Source: Amphibalanus amphitrite (lineage: Eukaryota > Arthropoda > Thecostraca > Balanomorpha > Balanidae). From it: a DNA stretch of 64,000 nt. The stretch lies in contig NW_024881998.1 in assembly GCF_019059575.1 (NCBI RefSeq), positions 186,001 to 250,000 of the forward strand, given 5' to 3'. Below are positions 35,701 to 50,700 of this stretch, piece after piece (the first letter of the stretch is position 1; each line of letters starts with the position of its first letter). The notes under the pieces were generated by a model. That model saw only the letters and a list, made by a program, of their open reading frames with translations, was not told the origin of the DNA and made no database searches. A program made the translations under genes and the position numbers.

Positions 35701-38700
35701 CAAACTGGGCCAGAGGGTGTCAGCACGTGCGGACCTATCGGCCGTGACACCGCCTAATGTCACTTCAACGTCACGTTATATTATGCCAATGAATTCTGCC
35801 GTGCCGAAGGTACTGAGTAGTGGATAGTGGGTGCCCCACTCAGTGCAACAGCCAGACTGGCGATTGTGAATCAAAAGCTCACTGCCTAGAGGCTAGCGCA
35901 AGAGCGTGTGAACGGGTGGGTAGTGAAACACTAAACAACGTGCTGCATTCGACACGCCAAATAAGTGCCAAATACTACATGCAAGCTCCAAGCAAGAGGA
36001 CCTACGTACACAACGCACGAGCCTGCACAATACGCGTGCAATACATCTGACTCCCCGCCCCTCTTCCCTGCCCCCAGCCCCGTCTGCCCCAATACTCACT
36101 CTCGTGCCGGGAGAGCGTGCACTCGGTCGAGTCGTTGAGCACTAGCTGAAACCTCTTGTAGGCGGCCTTAAACTCTCCGCACACCTTGTGGATCAGGCCG
36201 AGCCTCAGGTGCACCTCGTTGGCGTGCGTGAAGCTCGGGTCGGCGTACAACACGTGCTGTAAGGTCGGAGTGGCCCTGCAGAGCGGAGACACGTGTCAGT
36301 CAGACGATGACGGCCGCCGGTGAAACTGGGTCAGCCGCACACAGGTGCGGGGTCACACGCACACGGTCCCACGGCGCACAGTGCGTGAACGGCGACAACG
36401 CGGCGCACAAAGCACACGCACACTGAAAAACGCGCTCATTTACAGCTGTCGACTGTCGTCCACAATTCCATTCCCCGCCCTCGTCACAGGGTGGTCACAG
36501 GTCACAGCCAGACAGACGAGACAATCACACAAAAGACATCGACAATACAAGTAAAATGACGCTAGCCGCGTGACTTAACACCTGAGGCACCTACTTCTAG
36601 AAACTGCAGAGTGAGAATCCCCGCAATTCACTGTCAACAAATTACATGCTCGCACGATAGAAACTGTGCTGCAGTGCAACCTCATTAGCTGGGTCGGTTT
36701 ATGCATTCTGGAAACGCTGCAGCCGGTCTCGTTTCGTAACAGCGCCGGCGGTAGTGGCCCGGCTCGGACAACTCATTCGCTGCTGCCGGCTGCCCGCCGA
36801 CCGACCTATCTGCCACCCTTGCGCAGAGCTACGGAGGCAGCGGTAGCTCGCGTCAGTGACACCGCCTAGAGGAGAGACTGACAGTGATGACACCAGCTGA
36901 CTGACAGGATCTGCCAGAGTGACACTATCACCGCCGTCCCCTGTCAGTGTCGGTGACACGGAGCTCTCTCAGTCTCTCCTCGAGCCGTCTGTCACCCCGG
37001 ACTCTGTCAAAGCCTTTCGATTCCGGGGTCCGGGTGGGGGATCAACTGGACTCTGCCGCTTCCGGGGTCCGGGTAGAGAGACAACAACCGACCGCGGGCC
37101 GACACAGGGTCATCTCAGCGGACCGGTCCGGTACAGAGGACATATTCGGCACCGAGGCCCTCGGCAGTCGCGGGACCGGGGTGGGTGTGTGCGGAGTCGG
37201 ACCGTCAGCAGGTGTTTAGAACAGCATAGGTGAATCCGGAGCCGGCAGTCTTCGCGACTGTGACATCCGTGCGGATTTCTACACTCTGTATATGGAACAG
37301 GTGATTCACACCGGCAGCTCGGGGCTCCACCAGGTCTGGGTAGTGTGAGTCGGCCCCCGTCAGCACCTTACGTTACTCCAGCCGCACGCTCCGCAGCCCC
37401 AAACAGATGAGTCAGGCAGACCGGTGGACGGATCGGTCCGCTGCGGGATGCCACAGCAGCGGCCGTCGCATGGTACACGGCTGAGTCAACGGCCGTCAGC
37501 CGGCACCAAACAAACACGATAGCCGAGATAGGCGGCCGGCCGTACTGCAATCGGTCCGGCCGCCGCGCTGCAATCGGTCCGGCCGGCCGATTACGGAGCT
37601 CGGCACCGGCCCGGCACGCCCCTCAGACCTGTACCCCGGAACGTGCCATCTCCCCCTGCTGCTCAAGCTGTTTGCGGTCGGCGGCGGTCCGACACCTGTG
37701 CGGTCTCACCCACACAAATCAGCGGGCGCAGCCCGGGAGGAAACAATTACAGCTGTCCTCTGACTCTGTCTCTGGCCGCCCAAAATAGCACCCAAAAGCG
37801 CCGGTCATGCAACTACCACCAGCGGCGGCCCGGCCGGGTGGTAACTGGCCGTGGGAGCTCGACCGCAGACACATCCGTCACCGGCGCACCGTGACGTCAT
37901 CACAGCACGGCGGTGACGTCACTGTATCCAGGTGTCCGCCGCCGCCGCCGCGGCGACAGGGGCAGGTACGGGCGCTTTAAACTGCGGACACATTCCTCAC
38001 CCTGGTTGCGTATGCGCATATGTATGATTTATGCACGACGGAAGCTCATTGGTCCAGCTGTCTTGATATCTATCGCACGAGAACTTTAAACAAATCAGGG
38101 GCGCGTATATTCTATCGGCGACTGAGCTCAGTGCTTGACCTCATTTTTCGATAACCGATAAACCAATCTTGGCAAATTGGATAAATGTTAGGCAGATCTG
38201 TCAAGCACTATTGCTCGAACGGAGAACGGTAAAAACCTCGAGACCTATTGAGAGTTACCCCGGCGTAAGTGCCAGGGCATTACCGTTTTTGCTCCCTATG
38301 ATTACCACTATTGAGGTCTACGAGAGAAATACCGACTAGCGATCAGAGTCCATTTCCTGGCAGTAGTTCCGAGCCCACCAGACAGTTAGGGGAGAGTGGG
38401 GCAAAGCGGCCACCCGGGGCAAAGCGGCCATCCATCGTTTTAGCCCTCCACAGCTGGCGTCAGTTCCAATTTATGATTTCCAATTATACTTCTCTTTGCG
38501 GTCGTTCGAATGAGCCAAACCGGGGTTTCAGGCCCATCGCCATTGTTCTGTGAAACACGGAAAAGCATTTCTTGCCAGGTTACCAATTATGTCTACAATT
38601 TTTAAATGTTAATTTATTCCATAACCGTTTGGAATTTTTATAAGCGTTTTTGTCCATACATTGCGTGGTTATCGTACATGCCTTCTACCAATTTTAATGC

Positions 38701-41700
38701 TTTTTACCCCACTAATAGCTGAGCTGGAATATTTTTGTCTCGGACGGTATGCGCGGGGCAAAGCGGCCGGGGCAAAGTGGCCAGCCCCCAATTGGCCATA
38801 AGTTGTTTCCATCTGGACAAAAACATTATTTATATTCAAATGTGTCGTCATGCATTCATCTTGGCCACTTTTCGGTTACATGAGTTACCAAATTATGCAA
38901 TTAAATGTTTTTCCAAGAAAATTCTTTCTTTGTTTAGCAATAGGTGGGAAGATAACAAAGTAAACATCCATCTTCCCTTAAACCTTGTCACCATCAAATA
39001 CCCTAGTCGTGCATGAGGCAACTATTCTGTTTCTCATATCTGGACTTGAGAAGTCGCCAGTGGCCGCTTTGCCTCAGGGATGGGGCAAAGTGGCCAATAT
39101 GCTATAGGTTTAAAGTTTTGTCAATATCTCCCATATGTGAACGCCTTTGGAAATGAAACGCAGTTGGAATAAAAGACAATTTAATAGGGATCACATTGGT
39201 ATAGAAAGAATCTTTCCAAGTTTAAAAATCAAGCGTCGGCATCGTTAGAAACGTTAGGGTGGCCGCTTTGCCCCACTCTCCCCTATATAAGGCAGTATTT
39301 TGCGACATTTTACGGAATTACATGCTGGTGACGGCTGAGTCGTAATGTCCGCACTTACTCGGCGAGAGCGGCCTCAGTTCTCAGGAAGTGTCTCATGAAT
39401 GCAGCCCTGCGCTGCGTTGCTAGACGCGTTACCAGGGGCAGTAGCCATGCGCGGGAAGCGGTCAGCCTTACATGACGGATGATGACAGTGACAGGAGTAA
39501 TGACAGCCAGTCATGACAGCAGCGGCAGTGGGAGGGGGTTACACCAGAGCTGAGACCATCAGTACAACGAGTGCCGTATCTGGGGTCCACCGGAGTACAC
39601 TGGAGTCCGGGGTTCGGGGTTCTACCAACGCGACAACCATCAGCTTATCGAACACTGTGCCCGGGGGTCCACCAACGCAACAACCATCAGCTTATCGAAC
39701 ACTGTGTGCCCTGGGGTTCACCGAAGCCACCAGCATCCGTACACTAGACCGACCGGCGTCAGTACACTATCCGGGGGTTCACCCAAGCACTACATCAGCG
39801 CATATGTCCGCTCCAGTATTGATCGATCGTGCAGCACTCGCACACCCACCCCGGCGGTCGCTGTGGTTCCCGACGGGGCAATCTGTTACCGTGCACCCTA
39901 CCTGGCTACCGTGCCAACCCAGCAGTGCCTGAGGCATAAGGCCGTCTCCTCGTAATATTATCCTGACTAGGTAGTTGGCTGACACGCTCGACAGCGAGCG
40001 AGCGTGTCGGACGCACGCGTGTCGGGCCATCAGAGCTGTCACCGGCCGGGGTCGACGGCCGACCGGCCTCCGACCCACTGTCGATCTCGGACCGATCGGT
40101 GGACGACCCGGCTGAGCTAGCGCCGGACGGTACGGGGGTCACGCGGGGCACGGGCTACACTGGCCTAAACGGGCGGAGGGGGAGGGGCGGCACTCCCTCT
40201 CCGGATCTCCTGAGAATGCTGTTTGACCATCGGCGCCGCGCCGGCAGCCTCTCCGCCGGCCGGCGCTCCCGTCTGCCCGGCCCGTGCCCGCCGTGTCCGT
40301 GTCCGGGCCGCTGTCCGGGGCGTGTCCCCCGGCCACTGGGGCCGCCCGGCCCGCGGATGGCCGCTAGTGCGTGGCTGACGGATGCCCCAAGGCCGACAGA
40401 CCATCTTGCAGGCGCGGCGGCCGGCCGCCAGCTCGCCGCGCGCCGCGCCGGGCTGGTAATCGGTGCAGGTTCAGGGTCGGTCGGCCGCTCGGCCGCTCGG
40501 CGGTATGTGCAGCTAGTGGCACCGACCGGCTGGCGGTCAGGTGAGCCGCGCCACGCAGCCCCGTTTGGCGAGGTTGGTCGCCGGCCGGGTGGGCAGCCAG
40601 CCGGGCCCGTGCCGAGCGCGACACGTCAGCAGTTTCATCATCCGGCTGGTGAAGGTCCTCTGAGCGCCGGCGGTGGCGAAGGGAGGGGGCCGCGCTCCTC
40701 TACCGCCCCGTCCTCGACTCCCACACTCCTAGAGAGCTCACACAACCCAGATGCTCCCACCCAGCCAGCCTGACGGAGAGCGGTGGATGATGGAATACAG
40801 TTAGTTTCTCTGAGCCACAGCTGCACCCCCACATGACTTCATCGCCTCTCCGGGCCGCTGGTCAGCTCTCTGCCGGTCTAATCTGAGCCCGCCGCCTGTC
40901 CAGCGCCGGACGGTAGGTACTGCACGTCACGGGGGTAAGACACCACCCGGCGGAGCCCCGGCCGATGACGGTGCCCGGTTCCGCTATCGGTGAGTGAGTA
41001 ACTGCCGGTCGGGCCAGTCCAGCCGCGGGACAGCAGCACAGCTGGGCAGTGGGGCCCCGACTGATCCATCTCATCACCCCTTCCGCAGCTCCCTTCCTTC
41101 CCTGGGAGGTGTGGTTCGGATCGAGACACGTGCCTGACATCGCGTCCCGTGTCACCTCACTACACGGCCGCACTGGGTCGAGACCGTGACCCGTCCTTGA
41201 CCGCTGAATCACGGCCACTTCCGGCGGCGTCAGCGTCTTGAATCACTCAGGATGACTCCTGACGCCCCGGCGGCGGGCGGAGACGAGCGTCGGGCTGGTT
41301 GGAACGCGGGCGTGGAGTCAACAACCCCACCGCGCACGGCCGGCGCGCCCCAGGGCCACGCGGCGCCTCACCTCGCGACGCCGGCCGCCATTCAGAGCCG
41401 ACTCGTGAGCTGGCTGAATAGAGGTACTGAGTCGGCCAAACCCAGGAGCTGGCTGTCAGAAGATGAATCAAACGGCAGTGGAGAGCGAGGGTGACAGTAC
41501 AACGGAGGGAGGGAGTGGGTGATGAAAGCGAACCCGGAGAGGAAGTGGCACGATTGAGAGGACAGAGGGGAGACGAGCGAACGCTTCTGGAAAGGAAGTG
41601 ACAGGATAGAAAACAGGAAAGAGAAGATGGAAGAGCACGAGGGGACACACTGTCACATCTCCCCACGCGGCGAGGGGGGCTCCGTGCGGCGTCGATCAGG

Positions 41701-44700
41701 GCCCGTTTGTGGCGTCGGCGGGCTGGGCCGTCCGCGGTGCGTGTGCGCTCAACCAAATCGGAGCGACAGGGGAGGCCGGACGGCGGCCGATATCGGGGGA
41801 GGAGGGAGGGACGCGGGATGGCGTCCATCCGCGCGGAGGAGAGCAGAGCAGAGGCTGAGTGGCGCGGTCGGGTCGCGCGGGGCCGGCGTCCCTGCCAAGG
41901 CCAGGACGCCGGCAGCGCTGAATGGTCGGAATTCGGCGGCCCACGGCGGCAGGTACCGCTTGGCGGCCGGCGTCCCCGGCGCCGCGCCGGTAGCCGCGGC
42001 CGCCCTGTCGCCCGTCACCGGGCCGCATAACTAACATGCCGCGGCCGGCGTCCGGCTCAGGGTGACGGATATACGGCCCGGGTGCCGTAAAACACACCAC
42101 AGTGGACACACACAGAGAGACAGAGTGGGGTCGGCGGACCACCCCGACACGCAGTCCGTCACCACCCTTTTACGGCGTGATGCAACGGCTGCCCGATCCG
42201 GAGAGGAATTTACGAGGTCACCACGGGCAGGCCGGGCCCGGACGACCCTTTCGCGAGCTCCGATCGGCCCCTCCGCCGGCCGCCTGATTGACAGGTGCTC
42301 TTTGTCTCCGCGACAGCACCCTTTCAGGCGAAAAATGGACGCCCGGAATTTGAGTCCGTCCCCCGAGATTGGTGACGATGGCCCGGTATAGAGCACCCAT
42401 TGAGGCGCGCTGCCACCGCGGGCTTGTTCCCACAGCGCGCTCCGACCACCGCGGGTCCAGGGTCGGTTTATGGGACTAATCAGACCGGCGACGACTGTCA
42501 GAGGTATGGGCGGCGTCCCCGCCGGTCCCGATCTACGATCGTACTGTGATAGATGGCTGCATGGGTATCGGAGATTGGGCGCGGACCGCCGTGAGAGAGC
42601 GCCAAACCACCGTCCGGCGGCCCACACGACTGAGGAACCTGTCCGCCTCTGAGTCGCGCCAGCCCGCAACTCAGCACTGCAGCGGGTAAAAACGCGCAGA
42701 CCGGTTACCCAACTGTAGGAAACGGTGCACACGACTCGAAAAACTCTCACAGGTGTTTTCGGTGCGTCAGAGATCGCGAACAACGGCAGCCCAAGGCTAT
42801 TGCGCTGCAGCATCTGCGTAATTACAGCCTGCGAAAGTTCAGAAACGCACCAACTGCGAGAGTTAGCAAACCCATCCAACCACCGCGCTTTGTCGAGTAA
42901 CACGCTAAAAGCATCCACAAACTCTCACCAAACTACAACGCTCGACCAAATAAACCGAGTCCAAACAGAGGCCTAACTAGTCGGTAACTTCTCGACTGGC
43001 TGGCTGACGCCAGTCGATCTCAGTGGCTCGGCCAGGCGGCTCAAAACACCACACTGATCCGGCTACCGTCCGTCAGCCAAAGTCCCGGCAAACCGCACCC
43101 AGCAGCGACCCGGGACCAGGCGGCGACCGGCACACATCTGAGGTATGCGATGCGCCCAAATGGCACCGGCTGACGACACAGTCACAGCAGAAGCGCCTCT
43201 GCTCGGCTGGCCAGAGGCGTTCGTCACTGACGCCTCAGAGTGCGGCGAGGACCGGCGAGGATCGGCGCAGCATGGCGAGGACCGGTCTCACCGAGACAGC
43301 ATTCCATTCATAATAGCGGGCAGGTGCATTCCCAAGTGGCGCCAGCTGCGTCCTGAATACATCGCCGCTCCGCATAAAAATATTCACCCAAAAATGATTG
43401 AATAGCGGAGCGGTATGGCGGAAGGCGTTACAATAACACCACATGAACTGGCATCTGCATTTGGTCTAATAAGTAGTAAGCATCGATTCACTATCACCGT
43501 CGTACGTTGTACAGATGAGTCAGCTCAGTCCCGCTCCCGGTATCATTGAGGTCGGCAGTGACAGCCCAGCGGCGTGGGATTCCTGCTCACCGCTGTCCAC
43601 AGCTGTACGTCATGGATAAAGTCCGGCAGACCGCAGCGGTTAGCGGTCTGCTGACGTCACATCACGTTCACAAACAGCACTGCACCCAAAACAGAGCCCC
43701 CAGCAATCCCGGTCTCATGGGCACACCTTCACACAGGGACCGGGGAGCGTCATAGCGGCGCGTCGCCAATGTTTCCGAGTGTAACCAGGTAGAGATCTGG
43801 GTGCCAAGGCACACGCCTGTACCGCTAAATAGGCAGCTAACAGGCGCCTTCCGGTGTTAGCGACGGGCGCTGCGGCCGTCAGGCCATCACAGGGCGGCGC
43901 TAAACATGTGAGCGGAGACAAGGTGGTACGAAGCACCGGCGGAGTGATCAGAGTGAAGGTAAGCTGCATTAGAAGCCACTTAATCCTGTCCTCGGTCAGT
44001 TCCACTCCTTCTCCCAGCCTGCCAGAGCCATCCGCCATTCGGTCCAGCAGACTCCCATCGGTCCGAGTCGACCGGCCGCCCGCCGCGGGCCCCGATCGTC
44101 GGCCCCGACGGGCCCCGATTGTCGGCTCCGACGGCCACAGTGAGCACGACGGAGCAGATGGCACGCCACCGCACACAGACAGACAAACGGGGAGAGCGAG
44201 CGCAGATCGATATTACCCCCGGATTAACAAGTGGCGAGCGGCTCGGCAATGACTGTCCGCCAGCGGGGGACGCCAGAGGGGAGCGCCGGTCACGTGCCGC
44301 TGACGTCATCCAACAATAGACTGCCCCGGTCCCGTCCCCCCTCCGACCCCGTCCTGCCCCACGGCGATCGATCGGCCGGCTAGCCACGAGGCAGCCATTT
44401 AAATTTTAAATCGACCGGCGTCACTAGCCGGAGTCGATTTCACAGCTCGGCTCGGTGATATCACGATAGGGGTGGGGTCGGGTCGGACGACAGGGACACG
44501 ATCGGACGTCCGGTCGAAGGTGACATCAGCCGCAGTGGTATCGGAGTGCCGCGTGGCGGGGTCGTAGCCAGGCGTGGCGAAATCATGACGGCTTACCGCT
44601 AACTCCGGAGCTGTTTGACAGCCGGTGCAAATCGGTGTTGGACGGCGCTGTGCTCGTGTTGTTCAGACAATATCCGGTACTCTCTCAATCAGCAAAAGAC

Positions 44701-47700
44701 AGCTCGTGCCTCACGGACCACTATTCACCTCAGTCACTATCAAATCACTGAGACTAAAACTCCACGGTCTCCACGCAGTACGATCGGAAAAAAGAGACGG
44801 GTCAGCTAACGAGGCTCAGCGCGGAAACACTTCCATCCGCCACGCGAGCTGTCTGACCGACTGACGCACGCGGCGCTCGAGCCATCGCCGCCGCATCACG
44901 GCGTGTGTCACGCTCCTGCCGAGAACGCCCCCCCCCCCCCTCCCCCGGAGCGTACTACGGCCACTACGCCCGGCGGTGGTGACGTCATCTCGGCCAAAGC
45001 CGGGGCGCGACAGTCAGCCTGGGTCAACAGCAGAGGGACTTCCGGTGGTGGGGAGAGAGTGGGACAGAGCGCCGGCGGGAGGGTAGAGTGGGGAGGAGCC
45101 GCGTCATCGGCCGGGTGACGCGTGACTGCCTCAGGGAAGCGGCGCACAGTGGGAAGGTGAAGCTCGAATACGCCGACTTCGAGACAAGTAATTAGTCCTG
45201 CCCTGGAGACGCCTGCCGGCAGTAAGAGTGGCACATGGCTAAAGCTCCTTACGCCCACCTGGCAGGGTGGACCCCGCTGACGTATGACGCCGCTCCTCCA
45301 CTGAGGCACAGTATGACCAAACACTAACCGGTTAGGCACCGGTCCGGCCGCAGCGGACGTAATGCCTTTATAAGGCAGCATTCCTCCGCCGGCCAGCCCG
45401 CAAATGCCTCCGACATGAGACATACACAAAGACAAAACCCACGAGAAAACAAACGCCTAAATGTAAACAGAGCATGCATAGGCAATTGAGCCTGCAAAGA
45501 GCGATACGGCAGCACCGAATGCAATCGAGCTTCATTTGCCTTGCAGGACCTCATCAGGCAGCCGGGGTCGTGAACGCCAATCGATCATACGGCTTCCAGT
45601 GAGCGGCATATTACCCACTTCATGTCGATACGATTTATGGCCCGGCTAGGGCCGTAAACTGCCCGCACCACAACCCTCCGCCGCCCCTTCTCCAACCAAA
45701 CCGCATGGAGGACCGGTGTATGTAATAGACCACTGTGAAAACAAGACACCCCACGGAAGGAGAGAGGTGGGGACTGGAGAAGGCGAGAGAGCGGCGCGAG
45801 CTAACGACCGGTGAGGGCACCGGAGCACCCGCGGTGGCGGCGGCGCGGGGCAGTGATTTGGCCGGCCGATGGGGCCGGCTGGACGGCGGACGGCGGAGAA
45901 CACCTGCCGTGCTGCCCCGCGCTCCCCGCTCCCAGCCCGGCCCTGATGCAACCCTTCCGAGCCGCCGACAGAGGGGCGCCCCCGGGAGGGCAGAGGGGAG
46001 GGGGCGGCCAAAATAGTCCGGACGTGGCGGTGGGGTAATTCGGGGAGAGGAGAGGACCGCAGGGAGGGAGACAGAAGGGCCGGCGACTGGCGGCACGGGC
46101 TCTGTTCCCGCCGCCGTCCTCCGCCAACTACCGGGAGGTGAACCAAGATGGCCGCGGCGGCACGGCCGAGAGAGAGAGGTGAATGGCTGCATAGGTGCCC
46201 TCAGGCTTCACTGAGAACAGGAACATTGGGGCATGATCCGCCGCCGCGGCAGCAAAGGCTACAGAAGTGTCCCGTCCCCGTCCCCCCAAGCCTGACCAAG
46301 AGCAAGAATAGAGGAGTCCAGCGTGGGGTATGTGGGAGAAAATGAATTCACAATTACATCCGCAATGTAAGGCAGCAACGGGGAAACATTTAGACGTGTT
46401 AATATGCATGTCATGCATATAAACAGCGCAGTTATGCCCACGGTTGATGACATATCTAAAGAACAACGTAACGTTAGTGAGAATTCCATGTCGGTATGGG
46501 GAAGTTACGCGAATTGTTTATGATGAAAGGTGTTGAGTTTCCCTCAAAATGCTTCAACACTTGGATATGGCTAACGAAACCAAGGCCGATCACACCTCGG
46601 ATGCTTGTCTGGGTAACACGTAGCATGGGAGAATGAGAAATAGATAAAGGGAGAGATGGAGACAAGGAGATAGGGGAGAGCGAAGACAGGAGGCTGATCA
46701 GACATGCCAGGGGTGAAAAGAGAAACATCGACGAAGGGTGGAATGTTCACAGCCATTGACGAAACCGTTACGAAACTCCTGGCCATATTTGAAAAGACGA
46801 GGGTCTAAATTCCGGTAATAAGGCTTACTCCCGTTTCAGGGCCGCGCTATTGTATCCCAGAATCTCCCCTTTGTTGGGAAGACGGAGGACCGGCCCCCGC
46901 GCGCCGGAGCCGTTTGAAGTGCGCCGGCCGCCGGACTCCCGGGTACTGCTGTGACCTGTGCGCCCAGCCTGCCCACCGTTCCTCCCCAGTGCACCGGGCG
47001 GACCGTTTACCGGTTCCGCGCGCGGGCCCCTCAGTGGTCATTCCTGGAGTCGGTTACCAGCTCAAACCGCTGGCGACGACCGCCGGCAGTGGGCAGGTAA
47101 GGAGGGTCCGCCGAACTGTCCGGGTCCAGCAGGAGCGCACCAGGCAACCATCGGCCCTGTTTAAACCACAGACACGAGGTGGGATCTCAGCCGGATCGAC
47201 CGCAGACACGGGGCTCATGGCCGCGCCGGCCATAGCCATGGGCTCCTGGGCCTGCTCAGACCGCAGACATGGGCTGGAGAGGCAGCCTGTGCTGACCGGG
47301 AGGAGGGTGCTGCTCTGCCGACCGGGTCGGAGAGGCGGCCTCTGCTGACCGCTCTCGGAGAGATGCTGCTCCACCGACCGTAGATAGGCCCGGGCCGGGC
47401 AGGAGAGGCGGGCTCTGCTGACCGCTCTGGGAAAGGTGCTGCTCCGCCGGACCTGCCGGACCCGGCCGACCGCGGCCGTTCACGGAACCCGTCCGCTCGG
47501 CGCCGCGGGGGTGCGCTCATAAAGCCGAGGCCGGCCGCGGCCCATCTCCGGCGGAGGCACGCCGCTCATTACCGATCATAAACCTCCGGGCACCGTCAGC
47601 TGCAGACGCCCACCGACAGACAGACTGATCGTATCTGGTCCACTCGGGATCTCCCGAGCGGCGGCGCGTCCGCCGATGGCGGAAACCCGTGTCCAGAAGA

Positions 47701-50700
47701 CGGCGACAGGGAATAAAACAAAAGGGGTGGCGTGGTGTTCATCATAACGAGATCTCCCGCCCCAGCTGGCGGACGGCTGTACCGAACCAGTCTGTAATAC
47801 AGCACGCGACAGGGACGATGACAGGTGACAGCCGTCAATGACTGTCACCTTTGACATCTGCCACTGTCGTCAGCACAAACGTCAACCACCTTTCCTCTCC
47901 AGTCTGTAGCAGCTGCTCCGTCCATTCCACATAACACAGACGTCCCAGCGTTGGGACACACCGGCGACCACAGGCCAGCGGCGACTGTAGCGGCCTCTCC
48001 GAGGTCACTGGGCGGCCCTTTGTGTCCCATCGGTCCCACTGACGATCCCACCAACCCCACGGGACGGCTCTAATGTCCCCAGGCAGGTGCGCCGATCGCC
48101 GGGTCCAATCGACGGCCTTGGGCGTCAGGAGACTGGTGAAGTGCTGAGAACGCTGACGGGTACCCCGGAACCTGAGAGCCCCGGAGGGTACGTGGGCGCG
48201 TACAAAGCCTTTCGTCCATCGTTATTACCATCCATCCCGTACCGTACCGCCCCGTACCTGTCTGTACACATACTGAAGATACAAGGTACCGTGCTATTCC
48301 GTATCGCACCATACCGTATCGAGCAGTCAGCACTTCGGGCTCGGCTATTGAAAGCTCCGAGCGTGGGAGTCAGTCGGTGACGGCCCACCTGAATGACCCA
48401 TCCATAACTCATGAAGCGCACGCTCCGGCAGCACCTGTGACGTCACCGGTGGCCACGTGCCGACGCTGACTGCAGATTCGCCGGTCTGAGACGAGCCAGG
48501 TGGTCACCGGTGGGTCTGAGAGACACCTGGCGAACGGCTGCCAGCCGGCGCGCATCAGCACAGACAATAACAATAACCACTGAGCTCCTGGCAAAAAGCG
48601 CCGGCCATGGCGCTATTTTGAGAGTCCACGACGGCGCGCTTCAATCAAGGTCGACGATTCACAGGCGGAGGAAGTCACCCGCATGGAGACGGCGGCGGCG
48701 AGCGCAGGTTTTTGCAGATATTCCCACAGGATTGTTCCGCTCGGGGCCGGTGTTTTCTGAGATGGGATTGTTCGAAACGACTCAGCCGTGATGTGGCTAA
48801 TCAGAGAGGAATTCGGCAGGCTCCGTTGGAAGCGTGTGCTAGGCGAGTCACGAGGGTCGAAGGACGGCGCTCAGCGTGGGCGGCCTGACTTGTACCAGGC
48901 TGTTATCCGAGAGGGTCAACAAAATTACCGTTTATTCGCATCCGACCATCCCACCCGACGATTTATTCGAAATTCTCGCACCACTCGGGCGTCCCGACTC
49001 TCCCAGCCACATTCCCAACCAGATGCGCCCTTCCCAGATACGAGTCCGATATCCAGCATTTCCATAATTTTCCCTGAAACCAACCCAACTATGTCCAGAA
49101 TTCCACCCCAAAATATTCCGACCGTTGGCGGATGAATTCTGATTTCATTAATTAACCCTGATGGCGTTTCAGCTCCCACCCGTCACGCCACCTGACACTG
49201 ACCAACCGTCATCTGTCAGAGCCCTCATCGAAAGCCGTGTGAAGCTCTGCGAACCCTCTCTGACGCAGCTCGGGCTGGGCGCCGCCCGCCGCTGAGCTGT
49301 GCGTGAGTGCGTGCTGACCTCGATTCCCGAGCCGCGTATCGACTGCGTTACGCCAGGGCCGCTCGCCGGGTGGCGCCACCGTCCGGCCCGGGCCGGAGCT
49401 GCAGCTGACGGGTGACCGGAGCTGGTTACATTGGTGGCAGCGTGACGAAGGTTATGACCAGCCAGGGATCAGCCAGCAGGGAAGATTGCCTCCTAGCCCA
49501 GTGTATCACCCAACAGTGTCAACCAAGGGGGTCGTCAGATGGTTCCGAGAGGAGTGTGGGTGTCTTTTCATATAGGCCTGGTAGGGCAAGGGACATAGCA
49601 ATAATTTCGACATTTTAACATTGCTCAATGCTCCCTAAAGCGTTATATGGTAAATATGGCTTTGTTGCCCTAAAAATAGCTTTTAGAGTCCCACTAGTGG
49701 CTTTTGAAAAGTGACGCTCCGTGGAGAGGTCGGGTGATGAGATGAACCCTCGGATACCCTGTGACCGCGTGCCGCCGCCCCAGCTGACGCGGCGCTCAGT
49801 CTGTCCGACCGACAGCTGCGTGGCTCGTGCCGCAGTCCACAGCTGGTGGGCCACCTGGTCAACCGATACTCCTTGACGATGCAAATTGCAGAGTCGGCAT
49901 TCCCAGTGACCCGCTGCCGGCCGCCGAGCGGCTGTCCGTGCCACGGGCCGACCAGCTGCGCCGCCCGATCACTGATAGATAACACCACTCGTATTGATAT
50001 ATGGTGCGTCAGCCGGCAACAATCATCGGCACAGAATTCCGTGCAGGGGAGGGGTGCGAAAACAAAGAGAGACAAAAACGGTTTCTGATGATGTACTATA
50101 TCCAGCATCGGCAATCTACTAAGTGAGCGGTACTACGAAGTACTATGCGTACCAATTGAACTTCAGTTCGCAGAACATCGCACATGGGTGGGATCTGGAC
50201 TCTGTTGGTGTCCTAAACTAAACAGACCATACGCGCCAGCGGCGTGCCATAGCCGAGAGCGGGGTGCCTGTTAAACATCACCAAGAATACCTACCGACAC
50301 TCAAGTCGGTTAGAAAACGAGTCTTGAAAGTAACAGGTCACCGCACTGCGTAGTCTGCTCACCGTGCGCGGCTCTGAGGGCCTTCGCTTCGCGTGCCAGC
50401 ACACAGTAGCACAGTACAGCACAGCTCGGCACAGTTCCCAGCTCGCTCTCCGGCGCTGACTGGAGAGCTGCCGCAGCCCGCGGGACGCTCTCAGGACGAG
50501 CGAGCGCAAAAACGTGCGCCGAAAAACGCGCCAAAAACGACCGCTGGCGAGCGTCGACCTGCCCAAAAAAGGGCCCGGCAAAAAGGTCGGTTCGTTTCGG
50601 CGATGGCGCGGAAATGGGTCACACGCGGTGGTCAGGTCACCTTGGCGAGGCGCGCCTCTGCTGGGCCGGCCGGTCGGTTTTTGTGCGTGGCCCCAGCGGA

